From Alteromonas mediterranea DE (lineage in GTDB: Bacteria > Pseudomonadota > Gammaproteobacteria > Enterobacterales > Alteromonadaceae), in the NCBI RefSeq assembly GCF_000020585.3, contig NC_011138.3, forward strand, positions 161,501-225,500: 64,000 nucleotides of DNA, written 5' to 3'. The first letter of the stretch is position 1. The number at the start of each line of letters is the position of its first letter. The position numbers were made by a program, and so were the translations under genes. Below, piece after piece: positions 18,863-27,539 of this stretch. Below the pieces are notes generated by a model. That model was not told the DNA's origin and did no database searches. It worked only from the letters and a program-made list of their open reading frames with translations.

Positions 18863-19645
18863 TTAACCAAAATGCTTTTGCCTATGACAATTGGGGCATA
18901 ATGCGATTGCATTTTCCAAGGTATCTTCCCCTCCATGGGCCAACTGCTGAATGTGGTGCACTTCTAGATAAGGGGAGCCATCTTTTCTTCGCGAAAAAGG
19001 AGCAGGGTTCTTGCACGATCCACAAATGCCCTTGGCACGAAAGAGGACTTCAGCCACCACATCTGGGTTACGTTGAAGTACGCTCACTTCAACAATGGAG
19101 GTCTGTGGGATTTTAGGCGCTTTTTGCAATCGACGTTGCCGCTCTTCAGCGGAACGTTGCTGAGCACGGACAACGTCTTTCTCAAAGTCTTTGTCTATGT
19201 CAGAGAGTACCACCGCTTTTGGGGCGAGCAGTGCCGATAAAATATGCCTGACGTCGGTTGAGATAGGAGCTCTGAATGACACGCCTTGCGCACAGAAGTG
19301 GCGCTTAAAATTGCTCCAATTCTTATTCCCTCTTGTTTCATGGGGAAGTAACTCGCTAAGTACCCATTCATCCAGTGTGATTGATTTATCGGGGACGGTC
19401 TCTTCTCGGAGATGAAAGCGTAAAGGACGATTAGCGGTGGGCTCATGATATCGACCTGTCACTTCGTACAACCCACACAGTTCAAACGTGGGCTACTCTT
19501 TTAGTTTTTGAATGATAAAGACTTTATCGTTCGGTTGTACGCGTTCGTACTTCCATCGTTGCTTCTCACTCAGTCCGTAGCCCATGTCAGTGGTAAATGC
19601 TGAAGTATTTTCAGGACCATGATAAGCATAATAATAGTGAGACAT
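18863..19645 (-). pseudogene. HNH endonuclease gene interrupted by an in-frame amber stop
   Basis: The reading frame starts at ATG 19645 with a strong GGAGAGG site, gives 50 codons (MSHYYYAYHGPENTSAFTTD onward), meets TAG at 19493-19495, then continues in the same frame for ~209 codons to TAA at 18863. The pieces join smoothly across the stop (QKLKE*PTFELCGLYEVTG), so one codon was probably mutated. The first half resembles a PUA/EVE-like fold. The C-terminus is a clear HNH nuclease: CGSCKNPAPF, LEVHHIQQLAHGGEDTLENAIALCPNCHRQKH with four Cys and the catalytic HH. A shorter product could start at TTG 19471 or nearby GTG. Probable restriction or anti-phage nuclease, likely inactive unless read through. 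Confidence 0.78.
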
Positions 19646-19782
19646 AACCTCTCCATGTCAGGCGTTTTTCAACATATTGCATATTGCATCAACGCCAATG
19701 AAATTGGAAAAGCCGGAATATGCGAAAATAAAGTAAAGCGGACTATATCTTAATGTGAAAATAAACAACAGGTTGGTGGGAA

Positions 19783-19815
19783 ATGGCTACACGTGCCGTT
19801 AAAAAAAGCAAAAAA
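19783..19815 (+). other. Possible frameshifted small ORF in the 1.05-kb gap
   Basis: The gap 19646-20695 has no gene apart from the abi leader at its end. At 19783 an ATG behind GGTGGG opens an 11-codon frame that ends after an A-run (19810-19815). Removing one A would extend it to about 40 codons (NNATQETLRERAKK... to TAA near 19907), a basic helical peptide. It may be a gene remnant. The rest (19910-20500) shows nothing I can name. Confidence 0.2.
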
Positions 19816-20519
19816 TAACGCTACCCAAGAAACGTTGCGTGAACGCGCCAAAAAGATAAGTTTTAAACGCGTCAAACATGCAGAACTGTGCTTGAAAATG
19901 TATTAAACATAATGTCTTTTACGGTTTCTTCTTTAATACCAAGTATTTTTTATCTCTTGATAAGCATGACAAGGCAAGTTTGCATACCTTAAAGTTCGTA
20001 CAAACACGTCTTCGTTTTAATTTGAGATTTGTGCAAGTTTTTAAGGCGATAGCAAAACAGCTGCGTAGAAACTTTGTCTTCGTTACAGTTAAAAGAGTTC
20101 AACAGATGAAGATGTATCGAAGGCGGTCTTTCCTTTTTTCGAACTGAAAAGGCTCAAATTTTGATAGTTAAGCCTAAAATAGAGGCTGTCTTCTTTATAG
20201 CAAAGCTATTTAAAACCACCACTGCAATACCAGTTGGTTTTGTTCAAGGCCTGATGCATAGCGGTTTTCTGCGTTTAATTTACCAAATACTAATTCTACT
20301 TCTTGTTCTCAAAAAGCGCCTCTTACTATATCCCTGGACTAATCCCCTGTGAACGGCATTAGCTGACATTGACGGGCGAGCTGTACGGAATTGGGCTACG
20401 TACACTGCTTGATCATATCGCCAGGAACAAGGCTTTACGTATATAAAACCGGCTTTAAGTTCAGTATTCTTATTACTGAATAAGGATTACTGTTTTGCTC
20501 TGGTATAAAAGGGGTTATG

Positions 20520-20550
20520 TTGAAATTTTCGTAGTGTATTGGGTTAATAC
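20520..20550 (+). promoter_or_regulatory. Candidate promoter of the abi leader
   Basis: TTGAAA (20520-20525) and TTAATA (20544-20549) are 18 bp apart. This places a start near 20556, just upstream of or within the Shine-Dalgarno of the leader peptide. Confidence 0.45.
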
Positions 20551-20564
20551 TCTAAGGAGAATAG

Positions 20565-20588
20565 ATGAATGTGGTTGACGGGCGGTAA
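20565..20588 (+). CDS. Seven-residue leader peptide
   Basis: ATG-to-TAA frame encoding MNVVDGR, with an ideal AAGGAG (20554-20559) five bases upstream. The last two sense codons, GGG and CGG, are usually rare in gammaproteobacteria and overlap the 5' stem of the attenuator. A ribosome ending at 20588 would cover that stem and let the terminator form. Expression is not proven. Confidence 0.5.
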   Translation: MNVVDGR

Positions 20589-20615
20589 GCGTATCACTAA
20601 TATTAAAAATAACAC

Positions 20616-20660
20616 GCCCGCCAAGCCTCTTAACAATGCTCAAATTGTGCGGGCTTTTTT
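20616..20660 (+). terminator. Intrinsic terminator 35 nt before the abi start
   Basis: Outer stem GCCCGC/GCGGGC, an 11-nt 5' bulge, inner stem ACAAT/ATTGT with a GCTCAA loop, and a T6 tract. The abi ATG follows at 20696. A third hairpin, TATGCC (20660-20665) with GGCATA (20690-20695), abuts the start codon and loops out the ribosome-binding site (GGAAG, 20681-20685). Confidence 0.75.
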
Positions 20661-20695
20661 ATGCCTGAATTTTACGTCATGGAAGATAAGGCATA

Positions 20696-21724
20696 ATGAA
20701 TCAATTCAACAAACCCGCGGTTAGTGTTACAGAACAAATCAGCATTCTTAAAAATCGCGGTCTAGCCATTCAATTTCCAGAGCGTGCGGAAAGATATTTA
20801 GAAGTAATAAGCTATTTTCGCCTTAGCGCATATATGCGCCCCTTCCAAAAGAATATAAACAAACGAGGTGTAGACCATCAATTCAAAGATGGAACTGAAT
20901 TTAAACAAATAGTGAACTTGTACTCTTTTGATAGAGAATTGCGATTGCTCATTATGGACGCTATTGAGAGAGTAGAAGTTGCAATTCGAGCTACCTTGAA
21001 CAACGTGATGGCTAACAAGTATCAAACTGATGATATATGTAGTGGTTCTCACTGGTACTTGAATAAATCATTATTTAAATCATCATATCAGCACAAACGA
21101 CTGTTAAAAGAAATCGAAGACAAGCAATCAAAAGAATTCAACGATCTTCAGAGAGACGTAAAAAAGATTGAACGAACTTCAGCTGCCGCAGAAATTAAAG
21201 TACGGCGGATTGAAAGAAGAGTTAGAGAGAATTATGCCCGCTTTTACCAACATACATATGATTCGCCTCAGCTTATGCCTGGTTGGGCGATGGTAGAAGA
21301 ACTAACTCTCGGGAGTATATCTCACCTATATCGGGGGCTAGCAAGAGATAGCGACCGTAAAGACATAGCTAGAAGATTTGACTTACCTCAAGAGGTTCTT
21401 GAAAGTTGGTTGCATACGCTAAACTTTGTGAGGAATTGTTGCGCACATCATAGTCGGCTTTGGAATAGAGAGTTGTCTGTTCAGCCCAAAATTCCCAATG
21501 GTGATAACTGGCAGATGCCAGATAGATTAGAGCCCAGCCAGGTTCAGCCTAAGCGTCGTATCTATATGGTGTTACTTATGTTAGGTCACCTGATGAGACA
21601 GGTTAGTCCAGATAGTCAATGGCATAAGAAAGTAAAAGCGCTGGTTACACTTCATCCCGAAATCCCAATATTTCCTATGGGCCTTCCTGATGATTGGCTT
21701 ACCCACGAATTCTTCAGTAGTTAA
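20696..21724 (+). CDS. AbiD/AbiF-type (Abi_2) HEPN abortive-infection protein
   Basis: 342 residues of the Abi_2 family. Diagnostic features are NKPAVSVTEQISILKNRGL at the start, YFRLSAYMRPF, LYSFDRELRLLIMDAIERVEVAIR, and MPGWAMVEELTLGSISHLY. The HEPN RNase motif is VRNCCAHHSRLWNREL near residues 245-260 (R-x4-H). A charged, probably coiled-coil stretch (~140-185) sits in the middle. Family members stop phage by killing or arresting infected cells, presumably by cleaving RNA. The domain group is also proposed as the ancestor of Cas13. The gene is preceded by the leader/terminator described separately. No protein antitoxin gene lies next to it, which fits RNA-based control. Confidence 0.88.
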   Translation: MNQFNKPAVSVTEQISILKNRGLAIQFPERAERYLEVISYFRLSAYMRPFQKNINKRGVDHQFKDGTEFKQIVNLYSFDRELRLLIMDAIERVEVAIRATLNNVMANKYQTDDICSGSHWYLNKSLFKSSYQHKRLLKEIEDKQSKEFNDLQRDVKKIERTSAAAEIKVRRIERRVRENYARFYQHTYDSPQLMPGWAMVEELTLGSISHLYRGLARDSDRKDIARRFDLPQEVLESWLHTLNFVRNCCAHHSRLWNRELSVQPKIPNGDNWQMPDRLEPSQVQPKRRIYMVLLMLGHLMRQVSPDSQWHKKVKALVTLHPEIPIFPMGLPDDWLTHEFFSS

Positions 21725-21849
21725 GTACCACTAGACATCAAAACATCTTCATGAAATACAAATTTGCAAAGCCAATGAGTGAGATTAAGTAAAAATCATT
21801 CATAATAAAATATATTCGTTTTACTTATCCTCATTTGCAGCCTCTAACA

Positions 21850-22317
21850 TTAAAACGACATACCTATCGCCAAACCCGCTACCACCGCACTTTTATGGTT
21901 TCGATGGTAGTCGTAATGAAGCTGGGGCGACACGGTAATACCAGCCATTTCAAATTCGTACAAAAGGCCTAAGCGAGCGACTTCCATTTTATGACTGCCA
22001 TGAAATTCTAGGCCTGGGCCAATTTGAGCAATGAAGTGGTTAGTAATATGAAGGTCGGCAACCAGTAAGTAGGTATAGGCATCTAAGTCTTCGTATGCGT
22101 ACTCTGCAACAAAGCCAACGCCTAAAAAGTCATTAAGTCTGTATTCGTAATCGATACCTAGCGTAAATGCGTTGTCGCACTCTTTTGTGTAGGTTGTGCC
22201 TACAAGCGCAGACAAATGGTGTGGTGTTGATTGCCAGTGATGAGCATTTTCTTTTGCACCAACGCCAGAGGCATAAGCTGAGGCACCCAGCAAAACGGTT
22301 GCTAAATATACTCGCAT
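21850..22317 (-). CDS. Outer-membrane beta-barrel protein
   Basis: A signal peptide (VYLATVLLGASAYASG) precedes ~130 residues of alternating polar/aromatic beta strands (LGIDYEYRLNDFLGVGFVAEYAYE, shown here as residues ~55-78; AQIGPGLEFHG). The protein ends in Phe after GLAIGMSF, the usual C-terminal signature for Bam-dependent insertion. The size suggests an 8-stranded barrel of the OmpA/OmpW-like or acyloxyacyl kind; no family is certain. The frame also allows a GTG start at 22329. Single gene; a promoter may lie at 22330-22560, where I see nothing else. Confidence 0.7.
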   Translation of the reverse strand: MRVYLATVLLGASAYASGVGAKENAHHWQSTPHHLSALVGTTYTKECDNAFTLGIDYEYRLNDFLGVGFVAEYAYEDLDAYTYLLVADLHITNHFIAQIGPGLEFHGSHKMEVARLGLLYEFEMAGITVSPQLHYDYHRNHKSAVVAGLAIGMSF

Positions 22318-22569
22318 AGTCTTACTCACTTACGTTCTAATCGTGACTTCCCAGAAAGTTGTACTTCCTAGCACTCATTAAAGCGTAGGTATGATTCACG
22401 CCTCTTGCCAATGGACTTTAGTTTAACGACTTTACCAGATAGGAGGTTGATAAGGTTATAGGTTGAGCTAATTGATTAAGGTAATAGAAGTTACCGCCTA
22501 TCCATACCGCTAAAGTTTCGTTAGATTTTAGTACAAGTGGTGAGCGCAAAGAGTATGAAGAAACTTAAT

Positions 22570-24310
22570 CCGTCATTCCGCACCTAATTAACTGATTTAT
22601 TTTTCTTGACACCGATCCCCCATTTTGATCTATTACTCATCTTTGGGTGCAGCAAAATGGCTATTTCTACTTCCTCCCTATCAGGGTTAACTATCAAACG
22701 CATGGACCATCTTGGTTTAGTATCCGGTATGTGTCGGGAGCTTGGTATCGCTAAGATGATTGATGCGGTTATCCCAAAAAACAATGAGCATAAGGTGACT
22801 CATGGAGAAGCCTTTGTCGCCATGCTTCTCAATGGTTTGGGTTTTCACAGTCGCACCCTACACATGTTTGCAGATTTTTTCGCTGACAAACCCACTGAAC
22901 GCCTGATTGGTCCGGGTGTACAGGCCAAGCACCTAAATGATGATGTACTTGGTCGGTGTCTTGATGCCCTCTATGAAGCAGACGTGTCGTCGCTATATCA
23001 AGTCATGGCTGAGCGAGTGGTCGACACGCTGGGGTTAGCCAGTAACGCTGTGCACCTGGATATCACCAGTTTTCATGTCGATGGTGAATACGCTGTTGAT
23101 GAACAAGATAGCGAGACTAAACGCATTGAGCTGGTTAAAGGTTACAGCCGGGACCACCGGCCAGAATTAAACCAGGTGATACTGGAGCTGATTTGTGAAA
23201 ATCAAGCCGGTATCCCTGTCTATATGCAGGCTTTAAGTGGCAATACGAATGACCAGAAAGCTTTTGCAGAAGTCACCCGTCACCATATTCAGTGTTTAAA
23301 GGCCGCACAACAATGCCGATATTTTGTTGCCGATGCGGCGCTTTATACCGAAGAATCTATCACTGCCCTGGCAACACAGAACCAATTGTTTATCTCACGA
23401 GTCCCCATGACCATCAAAGACGCCAGGCAGCACGTAAGCAACGTGACGGAAGCCAGTCTCACTGCCATGGGTAACGGTTACCACGGTTGTTGGGTGGATG
23501 CAGACTATGCCGGAGTGAAACAGAAATGGTTGATTCTGCGCAGTGAGCAGGCGACTAAACGGGAGCAGCAGACGCTGGCCCGCAATTTACTTAAAAGCAG
23601 TGAAAAAGAGCACAAGCAATTTATTAAATTGTGTAAGCAACGCTTTGCCTGCCAGACCGATGCCGAGACGGCAATGAAAGTCTTTAGCAAGACGTTAAAA
23701 ACAACCCGCATCAGTGAGTTTGACTGTATAGCCCACCCCGTGTTCTTAGGTAAAGGTCGCCCCAAAAAAGGACAACAGCCAGCATACTATGAATACCAAC
23801 TCGATGGGCTGATAGCCACCTGTTTGGATAAAGTTGGAATAGCTCAGGCGCAAACCGGGATGTTTATCCTCGCAACCAATGATTGTAGCGGGGAACTCAG
23901 TATGCAGACATTGTTAGATACCTACAAATCCCAGCAACATGTTGAGCGGGGATTTCGTTTTCTCAAAAGTCCGGAATTTTTGACATCCTCACTGTTTCTA
24001 AAGAAACCGGAAAGGATTGAAGCGCTGCTCATGGTGATGACGTGCAGTCTGATGATATACGCCGCCCTTGAACACCGGATCCGAACGTCATTAAAAGAAA
24101 GACAACAATACTTCCCTGACATGAAAAAGAAACCGTCCCAGAAGCCAACGGCACGATGGGTATTTCTGTGTTTTAGTGGGATCCACGAAGTCAGCATTGG
24201 TGACTCTCCCCCCGTAATCACAGACAAACAGGAGCGCCAGCAGGTGATCATTGATGTACTTGGCACATTATACCAAGAGATTTATTCCTGAATTTGATGC
24301 GGAATGTCGG
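22570..24310 (+). mobile_element. IS1634-family insertion sequence, complete
   Basis: One transposase gene is flanked by ~20-bp imperfect terminal inverted repeats: left 22570-22589 and right 24291-24310, differing at about three positions (both start CCG-N-CATTCCGCA when read inward). TAAT directly borders both ends (22566-22569 and 24311-24314), a probable target duplication. Intact ends, duplication and full ORF imply a recent, possibly active insertion, here between the barrel gene and the BLUF-EAL gene. Confidence 0.85.
22657..24291 (+). CDS. IS1634-family transposase
   Basis: DDE transposase of the IS1634/IS4-like group, about 544 residues from ATG 22657 (the frame is open from 22606, but that region is the terminal repeat/leader). 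The N-terminal DUF4277-type domain is recognisable from MDHLGLVSGMCRELGI. Catalytic regions follow: HLDITSFHVDG (first Asp), ADAALYTEESI (second Asp) and, near the C-terminus, YKSQQHVERGFRFLKSPEFL with the catalytic Glu. The stop lies at the right inverted repeat. No frameshift or stop interrupts it. Confidence 0.9.
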   Translation: MAISTSSLSGLTIKRMDHLGLVSGMCRELGIAKMIDAVIPKNNEHKVTHGEAFVAMLLNGLGFHSRTLHMFADFFADKPTERLIGPGVQAKHLNDDVLGRCLDALYEADVSSLYQVMAERVVDTLGLASNAVHLDITSFHVDGEYAVDEQDSETKRIELVKGYSRDHRPELNQVILELICENQAGIPVYMQALSGNTNDQKAFAEVTRHHIQCLKAAQQCRYFVADAALYTEESITALATQNQLFISRVPMTIKDARQHVSNVTEASLTAMGNGYHGCWVDADYAGVKQKWLILRSEQATKREQQTLARNLLKSSEKEHKQFIKLCKQRFACQTDAETAMKVFSKTLKTTRISEFDCIAHPVFLGKGRPKKGQQPAYYEYQLDGLIATCLDKVGIAQAQTGMFILATNDCSGELSMQTLLDTYKSQQHVERGFRFLKSPEFLTSSLFLKKPERIEALLMVMTCSLMIYAALEHRIRTSLKERQQYFPDMKKKPSQKPTARWVFLCFSGIHEVSIGDSPPVITDKQERQQVIIDVLGTLYQEIYS

Positions 24311-24531
24311 TAATAGATATGACATAGACAAATTTAATAATGCCTACACTAACATGCCCGCGATAGGAAGCCTTAGGCCTAATTAACGTTGTTTTTTCTT
24401 ATAACTTTGTCGTGAAGCGGTAGTCTTGTCTATACTCGGATAGTGCGAACAAATATAGGCTTGCTCAGCAGGAAATATATCGTCAAAACCACAATAGAGG
24501 AGTGTCATTATTTTAATACGCGGAGTGTCAC

Positions 24532-25704
24532 GTGCTTAAGCAGTTGGTTTATCGAAGCAAAGCTACGGAAAAATTTAGTGAGGAAGACTTATCGAAAATA
24601 ATGTCAGACTCCCTACCGTACAATGAGCCAAATGGCATTACAGGTATTTTGTTATTCGATGGTGAATACTTTTTTCAAGTGCTTGAAGGAGAAAGCGAAA
24701 AAGTCGAAGCGCTCTATGAACATATCAAAAAGGACAGGCGTCACAGTGCTATCGTAAAGGTAACAGAAATTGTTATTCACGAACGTAACTTTGGTGCTTG
24801 GCTTTTAAGAACCCTGCTGGTTAATCAAGGTAGTCGCTGTTACTGGCTGCCCACAGACCTAAACCTTAATCGAGAAAGTCGAATATTTGCGTTACTAAAC
24901 AGTTTTGCTTCAGGTAAATGGCGAAACTGCTTGAGTGATGACGATCGCAAGAAAATTAACGCGAAAGTGGCAGTTAAAGCTGCATCTGTTGATGCTTTCG
25001 AAAACTCCAACATTCAGTTCGCTTTCCAGCCCATTGTTGATACGTTTAAAGGCAGAGTCTCAACAATAGAAGCATTGATAAGAAGTGACGACGGCAGATA
25101 CCCTGAAGCTATCCTCGACAGTTTACACGGTGATGAAAAATATAAGTTTGACCTTGAGAGTAAGGCTATAGCAATAGCCCAAGGGGCTAAGTTACTCAAC
25201 CCATCCCAATCACTTTCGGTAAATTTATGCCCGGGCGCTATCACACATATGCCGAATGTGGCTGACTATTTGTGCTCTTTATTAAATCAACATAAATTAA
25301 AACCAAAACAACTGGTGCTAGAGGTCACGGAAACGGAAATTATTAGTGAAAGTGCTGCATTCTACGACGTTATTGCGCGTATACGCTCGCGCGGAATTCA
25401 AATCGCTATCGATGACTTTGGTGCAGGGTACGCTGGTTTATCTCTGCTCGCAGATTTTTCGCCCGATATAATAAAACTCGATAGAAAGATTACTACAGGT
25501 ATTCATGAAGACGGTCATCGTCAGGCAATTACTGAAGCTGTGTTAGAGTTTGGTAACGCGATGGGCATTCCACTGGTTGTGGAAGGCGTCGAAACCATGG
25601 AAGAGTGGCTGTGGCTTCAGCATGTAGGTGTTCAAAGGTTTCAGGGCTTTTTGTTTGCAAGGCCGCGGCTTAATGGTCTATCGGAAATAAATTTCAAGTG
25701 TTAA
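24532..25704 (+). CDS. BLUF photoreceptor with EAL c-di-GMP phosphodiesterase
   Basis: A blue-light-sensing phosphodiesterase, 390 residues. The N-terminal BLUF domain has the flavin-site Tyr7 (LVYRS), Asn31 and Gln49 (FFQVLEGE) at the family spacing and Trp90. The Met usual two residues after that Trp is Leu92. An EAL domain (~150-388) follows with IEALIRSDDG, NLCP, ETE, IDDFGAGYAGLSLL, KLDR, VVEGVET and QGFLFARP, so it should hydrolyse c-di-GMP to pGpG. The architecture equals Klebsiella BlrP1, though here with one BLUF. GTG start at 24532 with GGAG six bases upstream. Soluble, single gene; the IS lies 220 bp upstream. Confidence 0.92.
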   Translation: MLKQLVYRSKATEKFSEEDLSKIMSDSLPYNEPNGITGILLFDGEYFFQVLEGESEKVEALYEHIKKDRRHSAIVKVTEIVIHERNFGAWLLRTLLVNQGSRCYWLPTDLNLNRESRIFALLNSFASGKWRNCLSDDDRKKINAKVAVKAASVDAFENSNIQFAFQPIVDTFKGRVSTIEALIRSDDGRYPEAILDSLHGDEKYKFDLESKAIAIAQGAKLLNPSQSLSVNLCPGAITHMPNVADYLCSLLNQHKLKPKQLVLEVTETEIISESAAFYDVIARIRSRGIQIAIDDFGAGYAGLSLLADFSPDIIKLDRKITTGIHEDGHRQAITEAVLEFGNAMGIPLVVEGVETMEEWLWLQHVGVQRFQGFLFARPRLNGLSEINFKC

Positions 25705-25752
25705 AGAGCAACACACAAGCACTGGGTTCGCGCCTTTATAGCGAATAAAAAT

Positions 25753-26637
25753 TCAGGTGAGTTGTGCCTTGGCCACTTTTTTAACTGCTGTGGTTAAATC
25801 GGCAAGTGCTGCTGACTCAAGCGTAGTCCAATGCCAAAACAGCGGTACTCCCAGCTCTTTTTGGGGAAACAGTGGGATTAACTCACCCTCTTTGACCTCT
25901 TGCGCTACCTGAAGTGTTGGCAGCAGGGCCCAAACCACGCCATCTAACGCCATTTTCACGAAGCCGTGAGACGAGGGATACCAGTGACAGGTAGTAAACG
26001 TAGGCGCAATATTTAAACATTCCCTTTGATAATCGGTAAGTAGCGTCACATCGTATTCATCGTACAAAAGCCCCGGCGTATTCATTACATGTTCAGGCGA
26101 TATTCCGTTACTAAGGTGCCGCTCTATGAAACGAGGCGAAGCATACAGCTGGTAGCGCATGGTGCCTAACCTGACCGACTGGCCACCGGTGACAGGTGTT
26201 CCCGTTTGGCTAATGCATGCCATAACCCGCCCTTGTTGTAATATCTCTCTGGTTTGGGTTTGATCTGCGTTGACGATGTGCACCGGATTGGCGTGCTTTT
26301 CACTGAATGAAGCCATAACTTGTGAATACCACGTGGCAAGCACATCATTGTTCACTGCTATACTGATAGGTGCTGCCGAGGCTTCTAAACCACTTTTTAT
26401 ATTTAATGCTTCTTCAAGCACACTCACTTTCTGTATATGAGCAAGCAGCTCTTTCCCAAGCGGTGTTGCTTTCAATGGCTTAGTACGCACCATCACCGGG
26501 CCACCCACACTTTGCTCTAAGCGTTTTATCTTCTGAGAAACCGCCGATTGCGTAAGATTTAGCGCCTGCGCGCCCTTTTCAAACCCTCCGTAGCGAAGAA
26601 CTTCGTGAAAGCATCGTAGCGCGTCGTAATCGAGCAT
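25753..26637 (-). CDS. argP: LysR-type regulator ArgP
   Basis: Activates the divergent exporter gene argO in response to arginine and blocks it with lysine. The N-terminal winged HTH (LTQSAVSQKIKRLEQSVGG) and the characteristic opening MLDYDALRCFHEVLRYGGFEKGAQALN match ArgP/IciA. Length (294) is normal, with an effector-binding C-terminal domain. It is divergent from argO with a 190-bp intergenic region that should hold both promoters and the ArgP site. Confidence 0.9.
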   Translation of the reverse strand: MLDYDALRCFHEVLRYGGFEKGAQALNLTQSAVSQKIKRLEQSVGGPVMVRTKPLKATPLGKELLAHIQKVSVLEEALNIKSGLEASAAPISIAVNNDVLATWYSQVMASFSEKHANPVHIVNADQTQTREILQQGRVMACISQTGTPVTGGQSVRLGTMRYQLYASPRFIERHLSNGISPEHVMNTPGLLYDEYDVTLLTDYQRECLNIAPTFTTCHWYPSSHGFVKMALDGVVWALLPTLQVAQEVKEGELIPLFPQKELGVPLFWHWTTLESAALADLTTAVKKVAKAQLT

Positions 26638-26829
26638 GGTGATCCTGTGAAAAGAAGGTTATTAGTATTAATTTAGCTTATCAAAGACAAAAATCATTAA
26701 TTTAATTTAGCTGCTTAAGGTGTATAAAATCAAGCCAATTATTTAGGTTGCTACGGCGTATTGATAGTCAATGATGAGCAACCAGCTCGTTCTATTTTAT
26801 TTATCTATTTACTTTAAGAGGCAGACAAC

Positions 26830-27432
26830 ATGTTGGCGGCAACAACAAGTGGTTTCGTGATGGGCGGTACCCTTATCATCGCAGTAGGCGCACAAAACAG
26901 CTTTCTGATTGAGCAGTCGATGAAAAAGCAGTGGACCACCCTATTCGTTTTACTGTTTATTCTTAGCGATGCCATTTCAATTAGCCTGGGTGCGATGGGC
27001 TTTGGCTTGTTGTTGCAAGAGTATCCAATGCTAGTGACGGTGACCAAATGGGCTGGCGTAGCATTTTTGTTATGGATAGCGTTTAACAAGATTAAGTCGT
27101 CGTTAGCAAATGATGCCTTGGTGTTAGCGATGGCGAAAAAGCAACTGTCGTTTAAAAAGGCGCTGTTAATTGCATTGGCAGTAACGTGGCTTAATCCACA
27201 TTTCTACTTAGACACGCTATTGCTAATGGGGAATTTGGCAAGTCAGTGGCAAGAAAATAAATGGTGGTTTGTGGGCGGTGCGATTGGCGCATCCGTAGTG
27301 TGGTTTGTGGGGCTAAGTACCCTGACCGCGCGCTTTGCCCATCATATGCAACGTCCCAATTTTTGGCGCTGGTTTAACCGCCTAAATGCGGCCGTGTTGG
27401 GGATGGTAAGTATACAGTTGGCAAGCCTTTAG
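26830..27432 (+). CDS. argO: Arginine exporter, LysE family
   Basis: Inner-membrane exporter of basic amino acids. 200 residues with about six hydrophobic helices. The conserved LysE-family signature is GGTLIIAVGAQNSFLIEQSM in the first segment, and VTWLNPHFYLDTLLLMG in the middle. It is paired divergently with argP, as in E. coli. AAGAGGCAG upstream provides the ribosome-binding site. Confidence 0.92.
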   Translation: MLAATTSGFVMGGTLIIAVGAQNSFLIEQSMKKQWTTLFVLLFILSDAISISLGAMGFGLLLQEYPMLVTVTKWAGVAFLLWIAFNKIKSSLANDALVLAMAKKQLSFKKALLIALAVTWLNPHFYLDTLLLMGNLASQWQENKWWFVGGAIGASVVWFVGLSTLTARFAHHMQRPNFWRWFNRLNAAVLGMVSIQLASL

Positions 27433-27539
27433 CTAAGACACGCTGAGTCGCAAAATTCTAAGACGCGTTGAAACCCAGGCTTTCGTTGAAACGGTATACT
27501 ACTGCGGTAAGTCAAACCACTGATTTAAAGGATGTACAG

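Larger units (their letters stand above)
20556..20660 (+). ncRNA. Attenuator-like leader / candidate small RNA upstream of abi
   Basis: A ~105-nt RNA is predicted between the promoter and an intrinsic terminator. Segment 1 CGGGCG (20579-20584) can pair with segment 2 CGCCCG (20615-20620). Segment 2 (20616-20621) can instead pair with segment 3 GCGGGC (20649-20654), stacked on an ACAAT/ATTGT hairpin and followed by six T (20655-20660). The two folds share 20616-20620 and are mutually exclusive. Segment 1 lies in the last codons of a seven-codon ORF. It may be an attenuator or an RNA antitoxin for the HEPN protein; 5' end and function are inferred. Confidence 0.6.

Noticed and set aside
20161..20352. 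63-codon plus-strand ORF in the 1.05-kb gap
   Set aside because: It begins with TTG without a good ribosome-binding site, has no recognisable feature and overlaps AT-rich spacer.
27433..27539. Guanidine riboswitch before the SugE/Gdx-like gene
   Set aside because: I looked for ACGR loops and the conserved ykkC core and saw neither.
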